Shown one piece after another: positions 25,924-34,899 of a stretch of DNA of 37,706 bases. Every line of letters starts with the position of its first letter. The first letter of the stretch is position 1. The stretch covers positions 1 through 37,706 of the forward strand of contig NZ_JAMPTM010000031.1 of assembly GCF_025403375.1 (NCBI RefSeq), written 5' to 3'. The stretch comes from Frankia gtarii (lineage in GTDB: Bacteria > Actinomycetota > Actinomycetes > Frankiales > Frankiaceae). A program made the translations under genes and the position numbers. The notes below the pieces were generated by a model. It made no database searches and was not told the origin of the DNA. It saw nothing but the letters and a program-made list of their open reading frames with translations.

Positions 25924-27201
25924 TCAGCCGGCCGACGCGGAGGGCGTCGATCCGCGCATCCACCCAGCCGCATCGAGTCCGGTCACCGTGCGGCCGATGC
26001 GCACGCGGGGTGCGGGCGACACGGCGGGCGGGCCCGACGGTGACAGCGGGGCCAGGACAAGTTGGCGGCCGGCGTGGGGCGAGGATGCGGGATCTTTCCG
26101 GTTCCACGTGTGAAAGGCGAGCCACCAGTTCCCGTCGGCATCGACGAACGGTTCGGCTCCGCCCGGCCCGACACCCGCGTTCCCGGTGCGCAGGAAGGGT
26201 TCGGGTGCCGCGGTGCAGGGTCCGAGCGGCCCGGCGCAGGCGGCGGTCGCGGTGACGTAGTCGGGACTGTGCCAGTCGCCGGCGGAGTAGATCAGATCGA
26301 ATCGGCCGCCGCGGGCGAGCATCGCCGGGCCCTCCACGATGCCGTGTTGCCAGGCCAGGCCGGGGTGGAGCAGTTCCACCGCCGGGCCGGCCAGGCTGCG
26401 GCCGTCCGCGCTCATCCGCGCGGCCCACAACGTTGGGACGTGCCCGGCCCGGATCCCCTCGCTCTTCCAGGTCAAGTAACGGTTGGTTCCGGCCGTGTAA
26501 GGACTCGGGTCGATGCTGCCGCCCGCCTCGGACTGGCAGATCAGCGGCGCGCCGGAGACGTCGACGAACGGGCCGGCCGGCGAGGCGGAGCTCGCGGTCG
26601 AAATGCACTGGATACCGAGGACGGTCACGCGGGCGGTGTAGTAAAGGACGAAGCCGCCGGCGACGGGACTGACAGCCGGGGCCCAGGTCAGGAGCTGGCC
26701 GACGGCGGCCCACCGGGGCAGGGCCGGCAACGCGTCCCCCACCGCCTGCCAGGTCCGCATCCCGGTGCTTCGCAGCACTGGGATGTTACCCCCGTCCGTA
26801 GTATTCGTCCCATAGGCGTAACTGACCCCGGCGACGGTCAGCACGAACGGATCGGCCAGGTTGGACCCGTGGACGGCAATGGCCGGACGGTCGTCCGATG
26901 TGCCGCCGGCTGGTGTGCCGCCGGTGGCCGTACCCTTTAGGCCCGTACCCTTCAGGCCCGTCGCGCCGGGCGACGGCCCAGGGGCGGTGGTCCCCGCGCC
27001 GGGTGCGCCGGCCCGCGCGGTCGACGAACCGGTCGAGACGACCCGGCCCACCAGCACCATCCCGGTTACGGCGAACGCGAGCACCACCACGACCACCGCC
27101 GTCACGGCGACCGCGGTCGGTGCCCGGCGCGACCCCCGGCGGGCGGCATCGGCGGGGCGCGCGGGATCAGGCGGCGCGGGCGGATCGAGCAGGTGCGACA
27201 T
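25924..27201 (-). CDS. Membrane-anchored glycoside hydrolase, GH43-like
   Basis: 425 residues. Residues about 28-52 form an N-terminal membrane anchor (AVAVTAVVVVVLAFAVTGMV), followed by a Gly/Thr/Pro linker with a duplicated GLKGT. The catalytic domain has the five-bladed propeller signatures of GH43: NLADPFVL (base Asp), WAPAVSP, SIDPSPY (pKa-modulating Asp), GIVEGPAML (acid Glu) and AEPFVDADGNWWLAFHTW. It likely cleaves arabinan, xylan or a related glycan outside the cell. ATG 27201 gives the anchor at the N-terminus. Divergent from the two-component genes. Confidence 0.85.
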   Translation of the reverse strand: MSHLLDPPAPPDPARPADAARRGSRRAPTAVAVTAVVVVVLAFAVTGMVLVGRVVSTGSSTARAGAPGAGTTAPGPSPGATGLKGTGLKGTATGGTPAGGTSDDRPAIAVHGSNLADPFVLTVAGVSYAYGTNTTDGGNIPVLRSTGMRTWQAVGDALPALPRWAAVGQLLTWAPAVSPVAGGFVLYYTARVTVLGIQCISTASSASPAGPFVDVSGAPLICQSEAGGSIDPSPYTAGTNRYLTWKSEGIRAGHVPTLWAARMSADGRSLAGPAVELLHPGLAWQHGIVEGPAMLARGGRFDLIYSAGDWHSPDYVTATAACAGPLGPCTAAPEPFLRTGNAGVGPGGAEPFVDADGNWWLAFHTWNRKDPASSPHAGRQLVLAPLSPSGPPAVSPAPRVRIGRTVTGLDAAGWMRGSTPSASAG

Positions 27202-27403
27202 GGCGGCGTGGGCCTCCCGGCTGGGCTCGGATGCGACTGCGCAGCCTGGCCGGCCCAGATGTGCGTGCCGTGTGAGAATTGTCAGAGCCTCGTACGGGTG
27301 CGGTGTCCGTGCGGCCGTGGTCTCGCGGCCGCCGGATGACCGCCGGGTACTCGAACAGAACTCACATGTTCGGCCGCTGTGCTGGGAGGCATGAGAGGGC
27401 GTG

Positions 27404-28153
27404 ATGGGTGAGATCCCGGGCCGGCAGCCGGGTCTGAACACGGCCGCGGCGTCGGCGAAGCCCCGGGTGCTGGTGGTCGACGACGAAACCAACATCGTGA
27501 ACCTCGTGCGCATGTCGCTGCGTTTCCACGGCTTCGACGTCGAGACGGCGGGATCGGGCGGCGAGGCGCTGGCGGCGGTGGGCCGGGCCCGGCCCGACCT
27601 GGTGGTGCTCGACGTCATGCTGCCCGACCTCGACGGATTCGAGGTCTGCCAACGTCTGCGGGACGGCGACATGGACGTTCCCGTGATCTTCCTGACCGCG
27701 CGGCACGCACACGCGGACAAGGTCGCGGGTCTCACCTACGGCGGGGACGACTATGTGACCAAGCCGTTCTCGGTGGACGAACTGGTGGCCCGGTTCCGCG
27801 CCGTCCTGCGCCGGGCCCGACGCAACGAGCCGGCGCCCGCGGCCCACGCCCTGACCTTCGCCGACGTGGTCCTGGATGAGGACACGCACGAGGTGACCCG
27901 GGCCGGCGTGCCCCTGGAGCTTTCACCGACCGAGTACAAGCTGCTGTGATACCTGCTGACCAACCCACGGCGGGTGCTGTCCCGGGCCCAGATCCTCGAC
28001 GCGGTGTGGACGTATGACTTCCGTGGCTGCGACACCGTGGTGGACCAGTACGTCAGCTACCTGCGGCGCAAGCTGGCGGCGCACGGGCCGTCGCTGATCA
28101 GCACCCGTCGGGGGTTCGGGTACATGCTTCGGGAGCCCGATGGCCCGAGGTGA
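27404..28153 (+). pseudogene. OmpR-family response regulator interrupted by TGA
   Basis: The receiver domain is complete: acidic pair VVDDE (25-28), phospho-acceptor Asp70 (VVLDVMLPD), Thr98 (FLTAR) and Lys120 (TKPFS). The winged-helix output domain begins (LTFADVVLDEDTHEVTR, LELSPTEYKLL) and is cut by TGA at 27947-27949, where the family has Arg (KLLRYLL), so CGA has become TGA. The same frame then completes the domain (VLSRAQILDAVW, VVDQYVSYLRRKL, RRGFGYMLRE) to 28153. A truncated product would lack the recognition helix. The kinase start overlaps the end of this frame. GTG 27401 is an alternative start. Confidence 0.88.
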
Positions 28154-29633
28154 CCCGCGTCGGGGCGTCTCGCTACGGGTCCGGCTGCTGGCCGGCCTGG
28201 TGCTCCTGATGACCGTGGGTCTGGCTGCGGCCGCGGCCGCGAGCGTTCTGGTGCTGCGGGCGTACCTGCTCGACCGTGCGGACAGTCGGTTGCACGGGGC
28301 GCAGGACCTGGTGGCGACCCGAGTCCTCGCGTCCCTTCCCCGAGCCGCGCCGGCCATCGGGGCGGCGGTGCTGGACCGGACGGTGGGGCCGACGGACTAC
28401 ATCGTCGAGATCCGGCCGCCGGGCGGCCCGGTGCTGACCGCCGCGGGTGGCGGCAGCGACCCGCCCCGGTCGGGGCCACTGCTGGACCGAGTCTCGGACC
28501 TGGGCTCCCGTGCCGCGTCCAGTGCCCCGTTCACGGTCGACGACGGCGGCGAACGATTCCGGGCGATCGCCGGGACGTTGCCGGCCGGCGGTGGAACGGA
28601 TCTGGTCGCGCTCCCGATGCGGCCGGCCACGGCGACCGTCTACCGGCTGGCGGTGATCGAGGCGATGGCCGGCGCGGTCGTCCTCGTCACGGCCGGGATC
28701 TCGGCGTGGCTGATACTCGGCCGCGGTCTGCGGCCGTTGCGCGACGTCGCCGAGACAGCGGCGGCGATCGCCGCCGGGGACCTCTCGCGCCGTGTCCCGA
28801 GTTCCCCGGTGCGCAGCGAGACCGGACGGCTCTCGGCCGCGTTGAACGTGATGCTGGGCCAGATTCAGACGGCGTTCGACGAGCGGGGGCGGTCCCAGGA
28901 ACGCCTGCGGTTGTTCGTCGCGGATGCCTCCCACGAGTTACGGACCCCGCTGACGTCGGTCCGGGGATACGTCGACCTGCTGCGGCAGGGCGCGGTCCCG
29001 CCGCCAGGGGTGGACGACGCGCTGCGCCGGGTGCAGGAGGAGACCCGGCGGATGAGCACGCTCGTGGACGACATGCTGTACCTGGCCCACCTCGACGAGC
29101 AGCCCCCGCTCGACCGGGCCGAGGTCGACCTCGCGGTGATCGCGCGCGACGCGGTGGCGGACGCCGCGGCGGTCGAGCCCGACCGTGGCGTCACTCTGGA
29201 CTGCCCGCCGACCTGCATCGTGGTCGGTGACGGCGACGCGCTGCGCCAGGTCGTCGGCAACCTGCTCACGAACGTCCGAGTCCACACGCCGACCTCGGCC
29301 GCGGCCGCCGTGACGGTCGCCCGCGTGGGCGACCGCGTCTGCCTGCGGGTCAGCGACACCGGGCCCGGGATGCCACCCGGAGCCGTGGACCGGATCTTCG
29401 ACCGCTTCTACCGGGCGTCCGGTGGCCGGGACCGGGTCCACGGGGGCAGCGGCCTGGGCATGTCCATCGTCGCCGCGGTGGCCGCCGCCCACGGCGGCAC
29501 GGCCGAGGTGCACTCCGTGGTCGGGGTCGGCACCACCGTCACGGTGACGCTCCCGCTGGATCCGGCGCGGGCGGGGGTACAGACCGAGCCCGCGCACAGC
29601 CTGTCCGGGCAGACGGAACGCCAATGTGGCTGA
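28140..29633 (+). CDS. Two-component sensor histidine kinase
   Basis: 497-residue membrane kinase. TM1 lies at about residues 15-38 and TM2 at about 175-200, flanking an extracytoplasmic sensor region; a HAMP domain follows (GRGLRPLRDVAETAAAIAAG). The H-box is DASHELRTPLTSVRGY with His265, then N-box NLLTNVRVHTP, D-box DTGPGMP and G-box GGSGLGMSIV. Trimmed MprB/TcrY-like layout. Overlaps the response-regulator frame by 14 nt, so the two were cotranscribed. The kinase appears intact although its partner is broken. Confidence 0.92.
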   Translation: MARGDPRRGVSLRVRLLAGLVLLMTVGLAAAAAASVLVLRAYLLDRADSRLHGAQDLVATRVLASLPRAAPAIGAAVLDRTVGPTDYIVEIRPPGGPVLTAAGGGSDPPRSGPLLDRVSDLGSRAASSAPFTVDDGGERFRAIAGTLPAGGGTDLVALPMRPATATVYRLAVIEAMAGAVVLVTAGISAWLILGRGLRPLRDVAETAAAIAAGDLSRRVPSSPVRSETGRLSAALNVMLGQIQTAFDERGRSQERLRLFVADASHELRTPLTSVRGYVDLLRQGAVPPPGVDDALRRVQEETRRMSTLVDDMLYLAHLDEQPPLDRAEVDLAVIARDAVADAAAVEPDRGVTLDCPPTCIVVGDGDALRQVVGNLLTNVRVHTPTSAAAAVTVARVGDRVCLRVSDTGPGMPPGAVDRIFDRFYRASGGRDRVHGGSGLGMSIVAAVAAAHGGTAEVHSVVGVGTTVTVTLPLDPARAGVQTEPAHSLSGQTERQCG

Positions 29634-29669
29634 CATCGAACTCGAGTGTTGGCGCGGTCTGCTGGTCCC

Positions 29670-30359
29670 ATGTCGGCCTACACCGTGGAGCTTCCCGCGC
29701 CGACCCGCCCGCCCGGCCACCGGTTCCGGCTGGTGGTCGGCCTGGTCGTGCTGGCCGCCACCGTCCTGGCGGTGACCGACCGCCTGCTCGTCCGGGTCGT
29801 CGAGCACCGGCTGGCCACCCGGCTGGCCTGCCTGGGGATGCTGAGTGACGGCGTTTCGGTGCACATCGGCGGATTCCCGTTCCTGACCGAGGCGGCCACC
29901 GGGCACGTCTCCTCGGCACGGGTCACGGCGGCCGCCGCCGGCCCGGGGGCGCGGCTGGTCGCCGTGACGATCGACCTGCGCGACCTGCGGCTTCCCCCGA
30001 TGGCCGGCCTGGTCGGCTCGGGCGGCGGGGCGAAACTCGCGATCGGTTCCGCGACGCTGGACGCGACGGTCCCGTACGGGACGCTGCGCAGTCTGATCGG
30101 TGCCGGTGCCGGTGCCGGTGCCGGCGGCCTGGGCGTGGGCGGCGGTGTCACCGCGCGGACGACCGCCGCCGGAACCATCGCCAGCGCAATCACCGCCCCC
30201 GGGGCCGGCCGCGGCATGAGCTCGCTCGGCGGTCTTCCGTTCGGCGCGCACCTCGATGCCGTCACGCCGAGCGGGCAGGGCGTGCGGGTCCAGATGTCGA
30301 TCAGTGGCGCCACGTTCGACCAGCAGGCGGCCGCCCACCCGCCGTGCGGAGGTGCCTGA
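29670..30359 (+). CDS. DUF2993 (LmeA-like) protein
   Basis: 229 residues with one N-terminal membrane anchor (LVVGLVVLAATVLAVTDRLL) followed by a periplasm-facing domain with LATRLACLGMLSDGVSVHIG, GFPFLTEAATGHV and LDAVTPSGQGVRVQMSISG, the conserved core of DUF2993. LmeA members bind phospholipids and help make mannosylated lipids in mycobacteria. A GAGAGAGAGG stretch arises from a GGTGCC repeat. It follows the kinase gene by 36 bp, in the same direction. Confidence 0.75.
   Translation: MSAYTVELPAPTRPPGHRFRLVVGLVVLAATVLAVTDRLLVRVVEHRLATRLACLGMLSDGVSVHIGGFPFLTEAATGHVSSARVTAAAAGPGARLVAVTIDLRDLRLPPMAGLVGSGGGAKLAIGSATLDATVPYGTLRSLIGAGAGAGAGGLGVGGGVTARTTAAGTIASAITAPGAGRGMSSLGGLPFGAHLDAVTPSGQGVRVQMSISGATFDQQAAAHPPCGGA
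30099..30122 (+). repeat. GGTGCC microsatellite in DUF2993 gene
   Basis: Four tandem copies of GGTGCC, in frame, encoding Gly-Ala repeats in a flexible loop. Slippage would change the protein by two residues per unit without shifting the frame. Confidence 0.8.
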
Positions 30360-30360
30360 C

Positions 30361-30975
30361 ATGGCCCGCTCGGACACACATACCGCCGCTGCCGGCTGCG
30401 CCGACGACTCCGACACCGGCCTGAGCGCCGGCCCGGCGGCGGGCGGGCGCGCCTTCGCTCCGGCCGGCGTGGGCCGGCGGCTCCTGCTAGTCCCGGCCGC
30501 CCTGCTCGTCCTGCGGGGCACCGAGGCGGCGCTCGCCGTGGCCACGGTCGGCCTGCTGCGGCTGATTCCGGTCGACCAGGCCGCGGCCCACCTCCACGTC
30601 TCGGGGCTGGCCAAGATCGAGGCGGACCCGCACACAGCCACGACGGCACTTGTCACCCTGGCCCTGTCAGCAACGCTGGCCGCCGTCCTGCTGCGGTCGC
30701 GGTCCACGCTCGCGCAGTTCGCGGCGATCAAGGTGTTCGCACTGGTGGCGGCGACAGCGATCACCGGCGTGTACGCCCCGGGGCCGCTGCGCGTGCAGAT
30801 CGCCGTCGCTGTCACCGGCGTCGGCACGGTCGTCCTGCTGTGGTCACGGATGCGGGTGGCGGTGCCGCGGGTACTGGAAACGGTCAACATCCGGCATGTC
30901 GACGGCCGCGCCGCCGACATCCTGCTCGCGGTGAAAATCAGCGCCCTCGTCGCCGTGATCGTCCTGCTCGGATGA
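30361..30975 (+). CDS. Hypothetical membrane protein
   Basis: 204 residues with four predicted membrane helices (LLLVPAALLVLRGTEAALAV, ATTALVTLALSATLAAVLL, FAAIKVFALVAATAITGVY, ILLAVKISALVAVIVLLG) after a hydrophilic N-tail. Starts one base after the DUF2993 stop, so the two are probably cotranscribed. No family recognised. Confidence 0.7.
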   Translation: MARSDTHTAAAGCADDSDTGLSAGPAAGGRAFAPAGVGRRLLLVPAALLVLRGTEAALAVATVGLLRLIPVDQAAAHLHVSGLAKIEADPHTATTALVTLALSATLAAVLLRSRSTLAQFAAIKVFALVAATAITGVYAPGPLRVQIAVAVTGVGTVVLLWSRMRVAVPRVLETVNIRHVDGRAADILLAVKISALVAVIVLLG

Positions 30976-31015
30976 GCCCGCCGACCGGCCGACAGGCCAA
31001 CCAGGAAAGGTTCCG

Positions 31016-32446
31016 ATGACCACTACTCCGACCTTCCCCGACTCGCCGAACACGATCCCCCGACCGGTCGAGGAGGTACCCGGGCCCGCCGGCGGACCGC
31101 TCGCAGCGATGCGCCTCATACGCGCCGACCCACTGGCCGGCCTGACCCGCCTGCGCCGCGAATACGGCCTGGTCGTGCGCCTGAGCTCCCGGCCGGTCTC
31201 GGCGTTCCTGGTCGCGGACCCGACCGCGATCGGCGACGGGCTCGTCGGGTCGAACCGCACACACGCCAAGGGCGCAGTACGGCGCGGGTTCGGATCGAGC
31301 GAGACGGTGATCCAGCCGTTGACGATGCTACTCGGCCAGGGCCTGCTCACCTCCTCCGGCGAGGTCCACCGCCGGCAGCGCCGACTGATGCAGCCGCTGT
31401 TCCACCGCGAACGCATCGCCGGATACGGCGAGACGTTCGCCCGCATCGCCGACGAAACCGCCGCCACCTGGCGTGACGGCCTGCGCCTCGACCTCCACGC
31501 CGAGATGACCGAGATGACGTTGGCAATCGTCGCCCGCACCCTGTTCGGCGTCGACCTCGACAGCGAGATGATCGCCATCGTGCGTACCGCGATCAGCGCG
31601 AACATGCCGGCCGCCAGGTCGGCCCGGATGCCGGGATTCGAGACGTTCGAACGGCTCCCACTGCCCGGGCCCCGGCGGCGGCGCGCCGCGCGCGAATCGC
31701 TCGACCGGGTCGTCTACGACCTGATCGAGGACCGGCGCAGGACCGGCGCAGGCGGCGATGACCTCCTGTCGCTCCTGTTGTCCACCCGCGACGCCGACAC
31801 CGGCGCCGGCATGGCCGACGAGGAGGTGCACGACGAGGCCCTGACAATCATGCTGGCCGGACACGAGACGACGGCCAACGCGCTGAGCTGGACCTTCCAC
31901 CTGCTGGGCGGCAACGCAGAGGTGGCGGCCCGGATGCACGCCGAACTCGACTCGGTCCTAGCCGACCGGATCCCGACGATGGACGACCTGCCCCGGCTGC
32001 CCTACACGGACGCGGTGCTGCGCGAATCGATGCGGCTCTACCCACCGGTGTGGGCGATGGGCCGCCACCTGACCGAGGACCGCGACGTCGGCGGCTACCT
32101 GCTGCCGGCCGGTTCGACGCTGCTGTTCAGCCAGTGGGTGGTGCACCGCGACGAACACTGGTGGCCGGACCCGGAGCGCTTCGACCCGACCCGCTGGCTG
32201 GGCCCGGCGATCGGCGTCGGCGCGGCTCCGCCGGGCCAGCCGCGCTACTCCTACTTTCCGTTCGGCGGCGGCCCGCGCCAGTGCATCGGCAACACGTTCG
32301 CCCACTCCGAGGGGGTCCTCGCCCTGGCCGCGATCAGCCGTCACTGGTCGTTCGAACCGATCGCGGGCATCGAGATCGTCCCACAACCGCTCGTCACGTT
32401 GCGCCCCCGCGACGGCCTGCCCATGACCGCGCACCGTCGCGGCTGA
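31016..32446 (+). CDS. Cytochrome P450
   Basis: 476-residue haem monooxygenase. I-helix AGHETT at residues 281-286, the ExxR motif in LRESMRLYPPVW, and the haem loop FGGGPRQCIGNTFA with ligand Cys423. Length, the PRQCIGNTFA loop and the R-rich N-terminal half suggest the bacterial class related to eukaryote-like P450s (CYP110/132 type) rather than the CYP154/157 genes at 33.6-36.2 kb. AGGAAAGG lies just upstream of ATG 31016. Substrate and redox partner are unknown; the ferredoxin at 12125 is a possible but distant partner. Confidence 0.92.
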   Translation: MTTTPTFPDSPNTIPRPVEEVPGPAGGPLAAMRLIRADPLAGLTRLRREYGLVVRLSSRPVSAFLVADPTAIGDGLVGSNRTHAKGAVRRGFGSSETVIQPLTMLLGQGLLTSSGEVHRRQRRLMQPLFHRERIAGYGETFARIADETAATWRDGLRLDLHAEMTEMTLAIVARTLFGVDLDSEMIAIVRTAISANMPAARSARMPGFETFERLPLPGPRRRRAARESLDRVVYDLIEDRRRTGAGGDDLLSLLLSTRDADTGAGMADEEVHDEALTIMLAGHETTANALSWTFHLLGGNAEVAARMHAELDSVLADRIPTMDDLPRLPYTDAVLRESMRLYPPVWAMGRHLTEDRDVGGYLLPAGSTLLFSQWVVHRDEHWWPDPERFDPTRWLGPAIGVGAAPPGQPRYSYFPFGGGPRQCIGNTFAHSEGVLALAAISRHWSFEPIAGIEIVPQPLVTLRPRDGLPMTAHRRG

Positions 32447-32689
32447 AGCGCCGGGTCGGCGGGACCTCGATCCTCATCTTCGCCGCCGCAGCCGGATACC
32501 TGCTGACCAGCCGGAGCCAAAGGGGCTACCTGGCGCCGCCCACCGGCGTATCTGTAATCCCTACCGCGTGGTCGCGGCAACCCGAGCGTTGTCCCAGGGA
32601 CGGCCGCGCAGGAGCGTCATGATGGGGAAGCCGATGGAAAAGTCGATGGGGATCCCAGGTGCGCCGCCCACATCCGCGTTACTCGAGCG
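32447..32689. other. Gap between P450 and IS6 end
   Basis: 243 bp. One frame (GGTSILIFAAAAGYLLTSRS) looks like a short membrane segment but has no start and no family. Otherwise nothing recognised. Confidence 0.4.
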
Positions 32690-32758
32690 GGCGCTGTTGC
32701 ATTGCGGGGATTCAGCGCATGCAGGGCCTCGGGCGGTCTCGGTCAGATGGCCTGGGTG
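32690..32758 (-). repeat. Solo IS6 end (69 bp) next to IS6 copy 2
   Basis: GGCGCTGTTGCATTGCGGGG at 32690 repeats the left terminus of the adjacent element (GGCGCTGTTGCGTTACGGGG at 32759), and similarity continues along about 65 bp to a match with the transposase stop region (GGTCAGATGGC versus GGTCAGACGGC). This is the outer end of a second, otherwise deleted IS6 copy. Confidence 0.65.
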
Positions 32759-33584
32759 GGCGCTGTTGCGTTACGGGGAAGCTGGGCATGCCAGCGGCCG
32801 AGGCGGCTGCCGGTCAGACGGCTGCTGCAAGTTCGGTGAACGCGGCTGCCAGCTTCAGCTGTGGGTTGGTGTCGATCCCGAGTTCGTAGTGGCCGCGGCG
32901 GATGTTCTGGACCAGGGCGTGGCCGGCGCTGATCGTCTGGGCGGAGCGCAGCCGTTTCAGCCCGCGCATCGGCCGGAGCCGCGCTTTCAACCGGCCGTGG
33001 TCGGCTTCGATCCGGTTGTTCTCCCGGGCGGCGTCGACGTGACAGGCCTCGGGGAGCAGCTCGTCGAGGATCCGCGGGTAGACAGGTGCCCTGTCCGTAG
33101 TGACCTCGACCGGGCGGCGACCATGTGCCAGTGCCAGAGTGAAAAACCTGCGGGCGGCGGCCCGGTCGCGGCGGGCGCTGGCCAGGACGTCGATCACCTG
33201 GCCATGCTGGTCGACCGCCCGGTACAGGTACGTCCACCGGCCCGCGATCTTCACATACGTTTCATCCACGAACCACCTGTCACCGGGCCGGTGCCGACAC
33301 GGCCGAGCCGTTTCGACCAGCAAGGGCGTGAAGCGCTGCACCCACCGATACACCGTGACGTGATCAACCTCGAGGTCGTGTTCGGCGAGCAGCTCCTCGA
33401 CGTCCCGGTAGGACAGCGCGTACCGCAGGTACCAGCGGACCGCGAGGACGATCACCTCCGGTGGGAACCGGAACCCCGCGAACTCCGACGTCGGAACCGG
33501 TGAACAGGCACGACGTCGACGCATCACTCGATCATGACTGATCGGCAGCCGCCGGACAGCGGACTCCGCCAATGCAACAAAGCC
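32759..33584 (-). mobile_element. IS6-family element, copy 2 (apparently intact), 826 bp
   Basis: Ends are GGCGCTGTTGCGTT (left) and, read inward, GGCTTTGTTGCATT (right), both carrying the IS26-like TGTTGC core. Contains one complete transposase gene. No 8-bp target duplication is visible (CCTGGGTG / GAGGGGAG), consistent with its left side abutting another IS6 remnant. It sits between the P450 gene and the conservon P450 pair. Confidence 0.8.
32814..33524 (-). CDS. IS6-family transposase
   Basis: 236-residue DDE transposase. Helix-turn-helix YRDVEELLAEHDLEVDHVTVYRW, then catalytic residues in DRWFVDETYVKI (first D), VEVTTDRAPVYP (second D) and NRIEADHGRLKARL (Glu). Length matches IS26-type enzymes. 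About 80% identical by eye to the dead copy at 10386-11096, so they are not recent duplicates. ATG 33524 matches the equivalent start of copy 1. Probably functional and able to act on the remnant ends. Confidence 0.92.
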   Translation of the reverse strand: MRRRRACSPVPTSEFAGFRFPPEVIVLAVRWYLRYALSYRDVEELLAEHDLEVDHVTVYRWVQRFTPLLVETARPCRHRPGDRWFVDETYVKIAGRWTYLYRAVDQHGQVIDVLASARRDRAAARRFFTLALAHGRRPVEVTTDRAPVYPRILDELLPEACHVDAARENNRIEADHGRLKARLRPMRGLKRLRSAQTISAGHALVQNIRRGHYELGIDTNPQLKLAAAFTELAAAV

Positions 33585-33636
33585 GAGGGGAGCAACGCGC
33601 GCCTCGGCCGGCTCACATGACGGCCCCGAGCGTCTC

Positions 33637-34899
33637 TCAGATAACGGAGGGCGGGGCCACGGCGGCCTGGCCGAGCTGGACCGGCAGCGCGGCGGCACTG
33701 TTGGAGAAGAACGACGGAACCGGCGGCAGGGTCGCGGGGTCGGCCGCCAGGCGCAGGTCCGGGTACCGGACGAACACAGCGGGCAGGGCGACGCCTGCCT
33801 CCAGGCGCGCCAGGTGCGCGCCCAGGCACAGGTGCGGTCCGCCGCCAAAGGACAGATGCCGCTGGGGGGCGCGGGTGACGTCGAACTGTTCGGCGTCGGG
33901 GCCGTACTGGCGGGGGTCGCGCCCGACACCGCTGTACGCGGCGAGAATCGCGTCGCCCTTCGCGATCGTGACGCCCGCGATCGTGACATCCTCGAGCGGG
34001 TAGCGGGCGGGGAAGTTCCCGATCGGCGCGTCCCAGCGCAACACTTCCTCGACCACACTGGACCAGGTCGCGGCGTCACCGGCGACGGCGATGGCCTTCT
34101 GGTCCGGATGCGTGAGCAAGGCGCGTATGCCGTTGGTGATGAGGCTCAGCGTGGTCTCGTGGCCGGCGGTGAGCAGCAGCCAGATGGTGTCGACGAGCTC
34201 CTCGGTGGTCAGCGCCGCCTCGTCCTCCTCGCGCAGCTTGATCAACGCGCTGGTGAGGTCCTCACCGGGCTCGTCGCGACGCAGCCGCACCAGCTCGGCG
34301 AGCAGGGCCAGACGCTGCCGCTCGGTGGCCACGGCCTCCTCGCTGCTGGTGTCCGTGCGGAAGATGCTGTCGACAAGCCGGCGGAGCTCGGCGCGCCACT
34401 CCCGCGGGACGCCAAGCAGCTCGCAAATCACCTGCATCGGCACCGGGTAGGCGTAATGCGACCGCAGATCCACCGATCCGTCGGGGCCGGCATGGGAGGG
34501 GAGCTCGTCCAGCAGTTCGGCGACGATCTGGTTGACGCGGGGACGGAGCTGTTCCACCCGGCCGCGCGTGAACACCCGGGTCACCGGTCGGCGCAGGCGG
34601 GAGTGCGCGACGCCGTCGCTGGTCACCATGTTGGTCACCTTGATCATGCCGACCAGCGGCCAGTCGTCGGTGATCGTCCCGTCCTGGATGGCGCTCCAGT
34701 TCCGCCAGTTCTTGCTCACCCGCTCGTCCGCCACCAGGTCGGCGAGCAGGGCGTGGTCGGTGACCACCCACACGCGGATGCCGCCGGGCAGCTCGGCCTG
34801 CACCACCGGACCCGCCTCCCGCAGCCGGCGCTGTTCGCCGTGGTGATCGGCGCCGAAGGGGTCCAGGGGAACCAGCGGGATGGCGGTCGAGTCAGCCAT
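33637..34899 (-). CDS. Conservon-associated cytochrome P450, CYP154-like
   Basis: 420-residue P450 with all key motifs: AGHETT in the I-helix, ExxR in VEEVLRWDAP, and the haem loop FGGGPHLCLGAHLARLE. Strong similarity of layout to CYP154 (LSLITNGIRALLTHPDQ). ATG 34899 is preceded by GGAGG and overlaps the end of the upstream P450 gene by 8 nt, so the genes are translationally coupled. In Streptomyces, CYP157-CYP154 gene pairs terminate some conservon operons, which matches this position. Substrate unknown. Confidence 0.92.
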   Translation of the reverse strand: MADSTAIPLVPLDPFGADHHGEQRRLREAGPVVQAELPGGIRVWVVTDHALLADLVADERVSKNWRNWSAIQDGTITDDWPLVGMIKVTNMVTSDGVAHSRLRRPVTRVFTRGRVEQLRPRVNQIVAELLDELPSHAGPDGSVDLRSHYAYPVPMQVICELLGVPREWRAELRRLVDSIFRTDTSSEEAVATERQRLALLAELVRLRRDEPGEDLTSALIKLREEDEAALTTEELVDTIWLLLTAGHETTLSLITNGIRALLTHPDQKAIAVAGDAATWSSVVEEVLRWDAPIGNFPARYPLEDVTIAGVTIAKGDAILAAYSGVGRDPRQYGPDAEQFDVTRAPQRHLSFGGGPHLCLGAHLARLEAGVALPAVFVRYPDLRLAADPATLPPVPSFFSNSAAALPVQLGQAAVAPPSVI

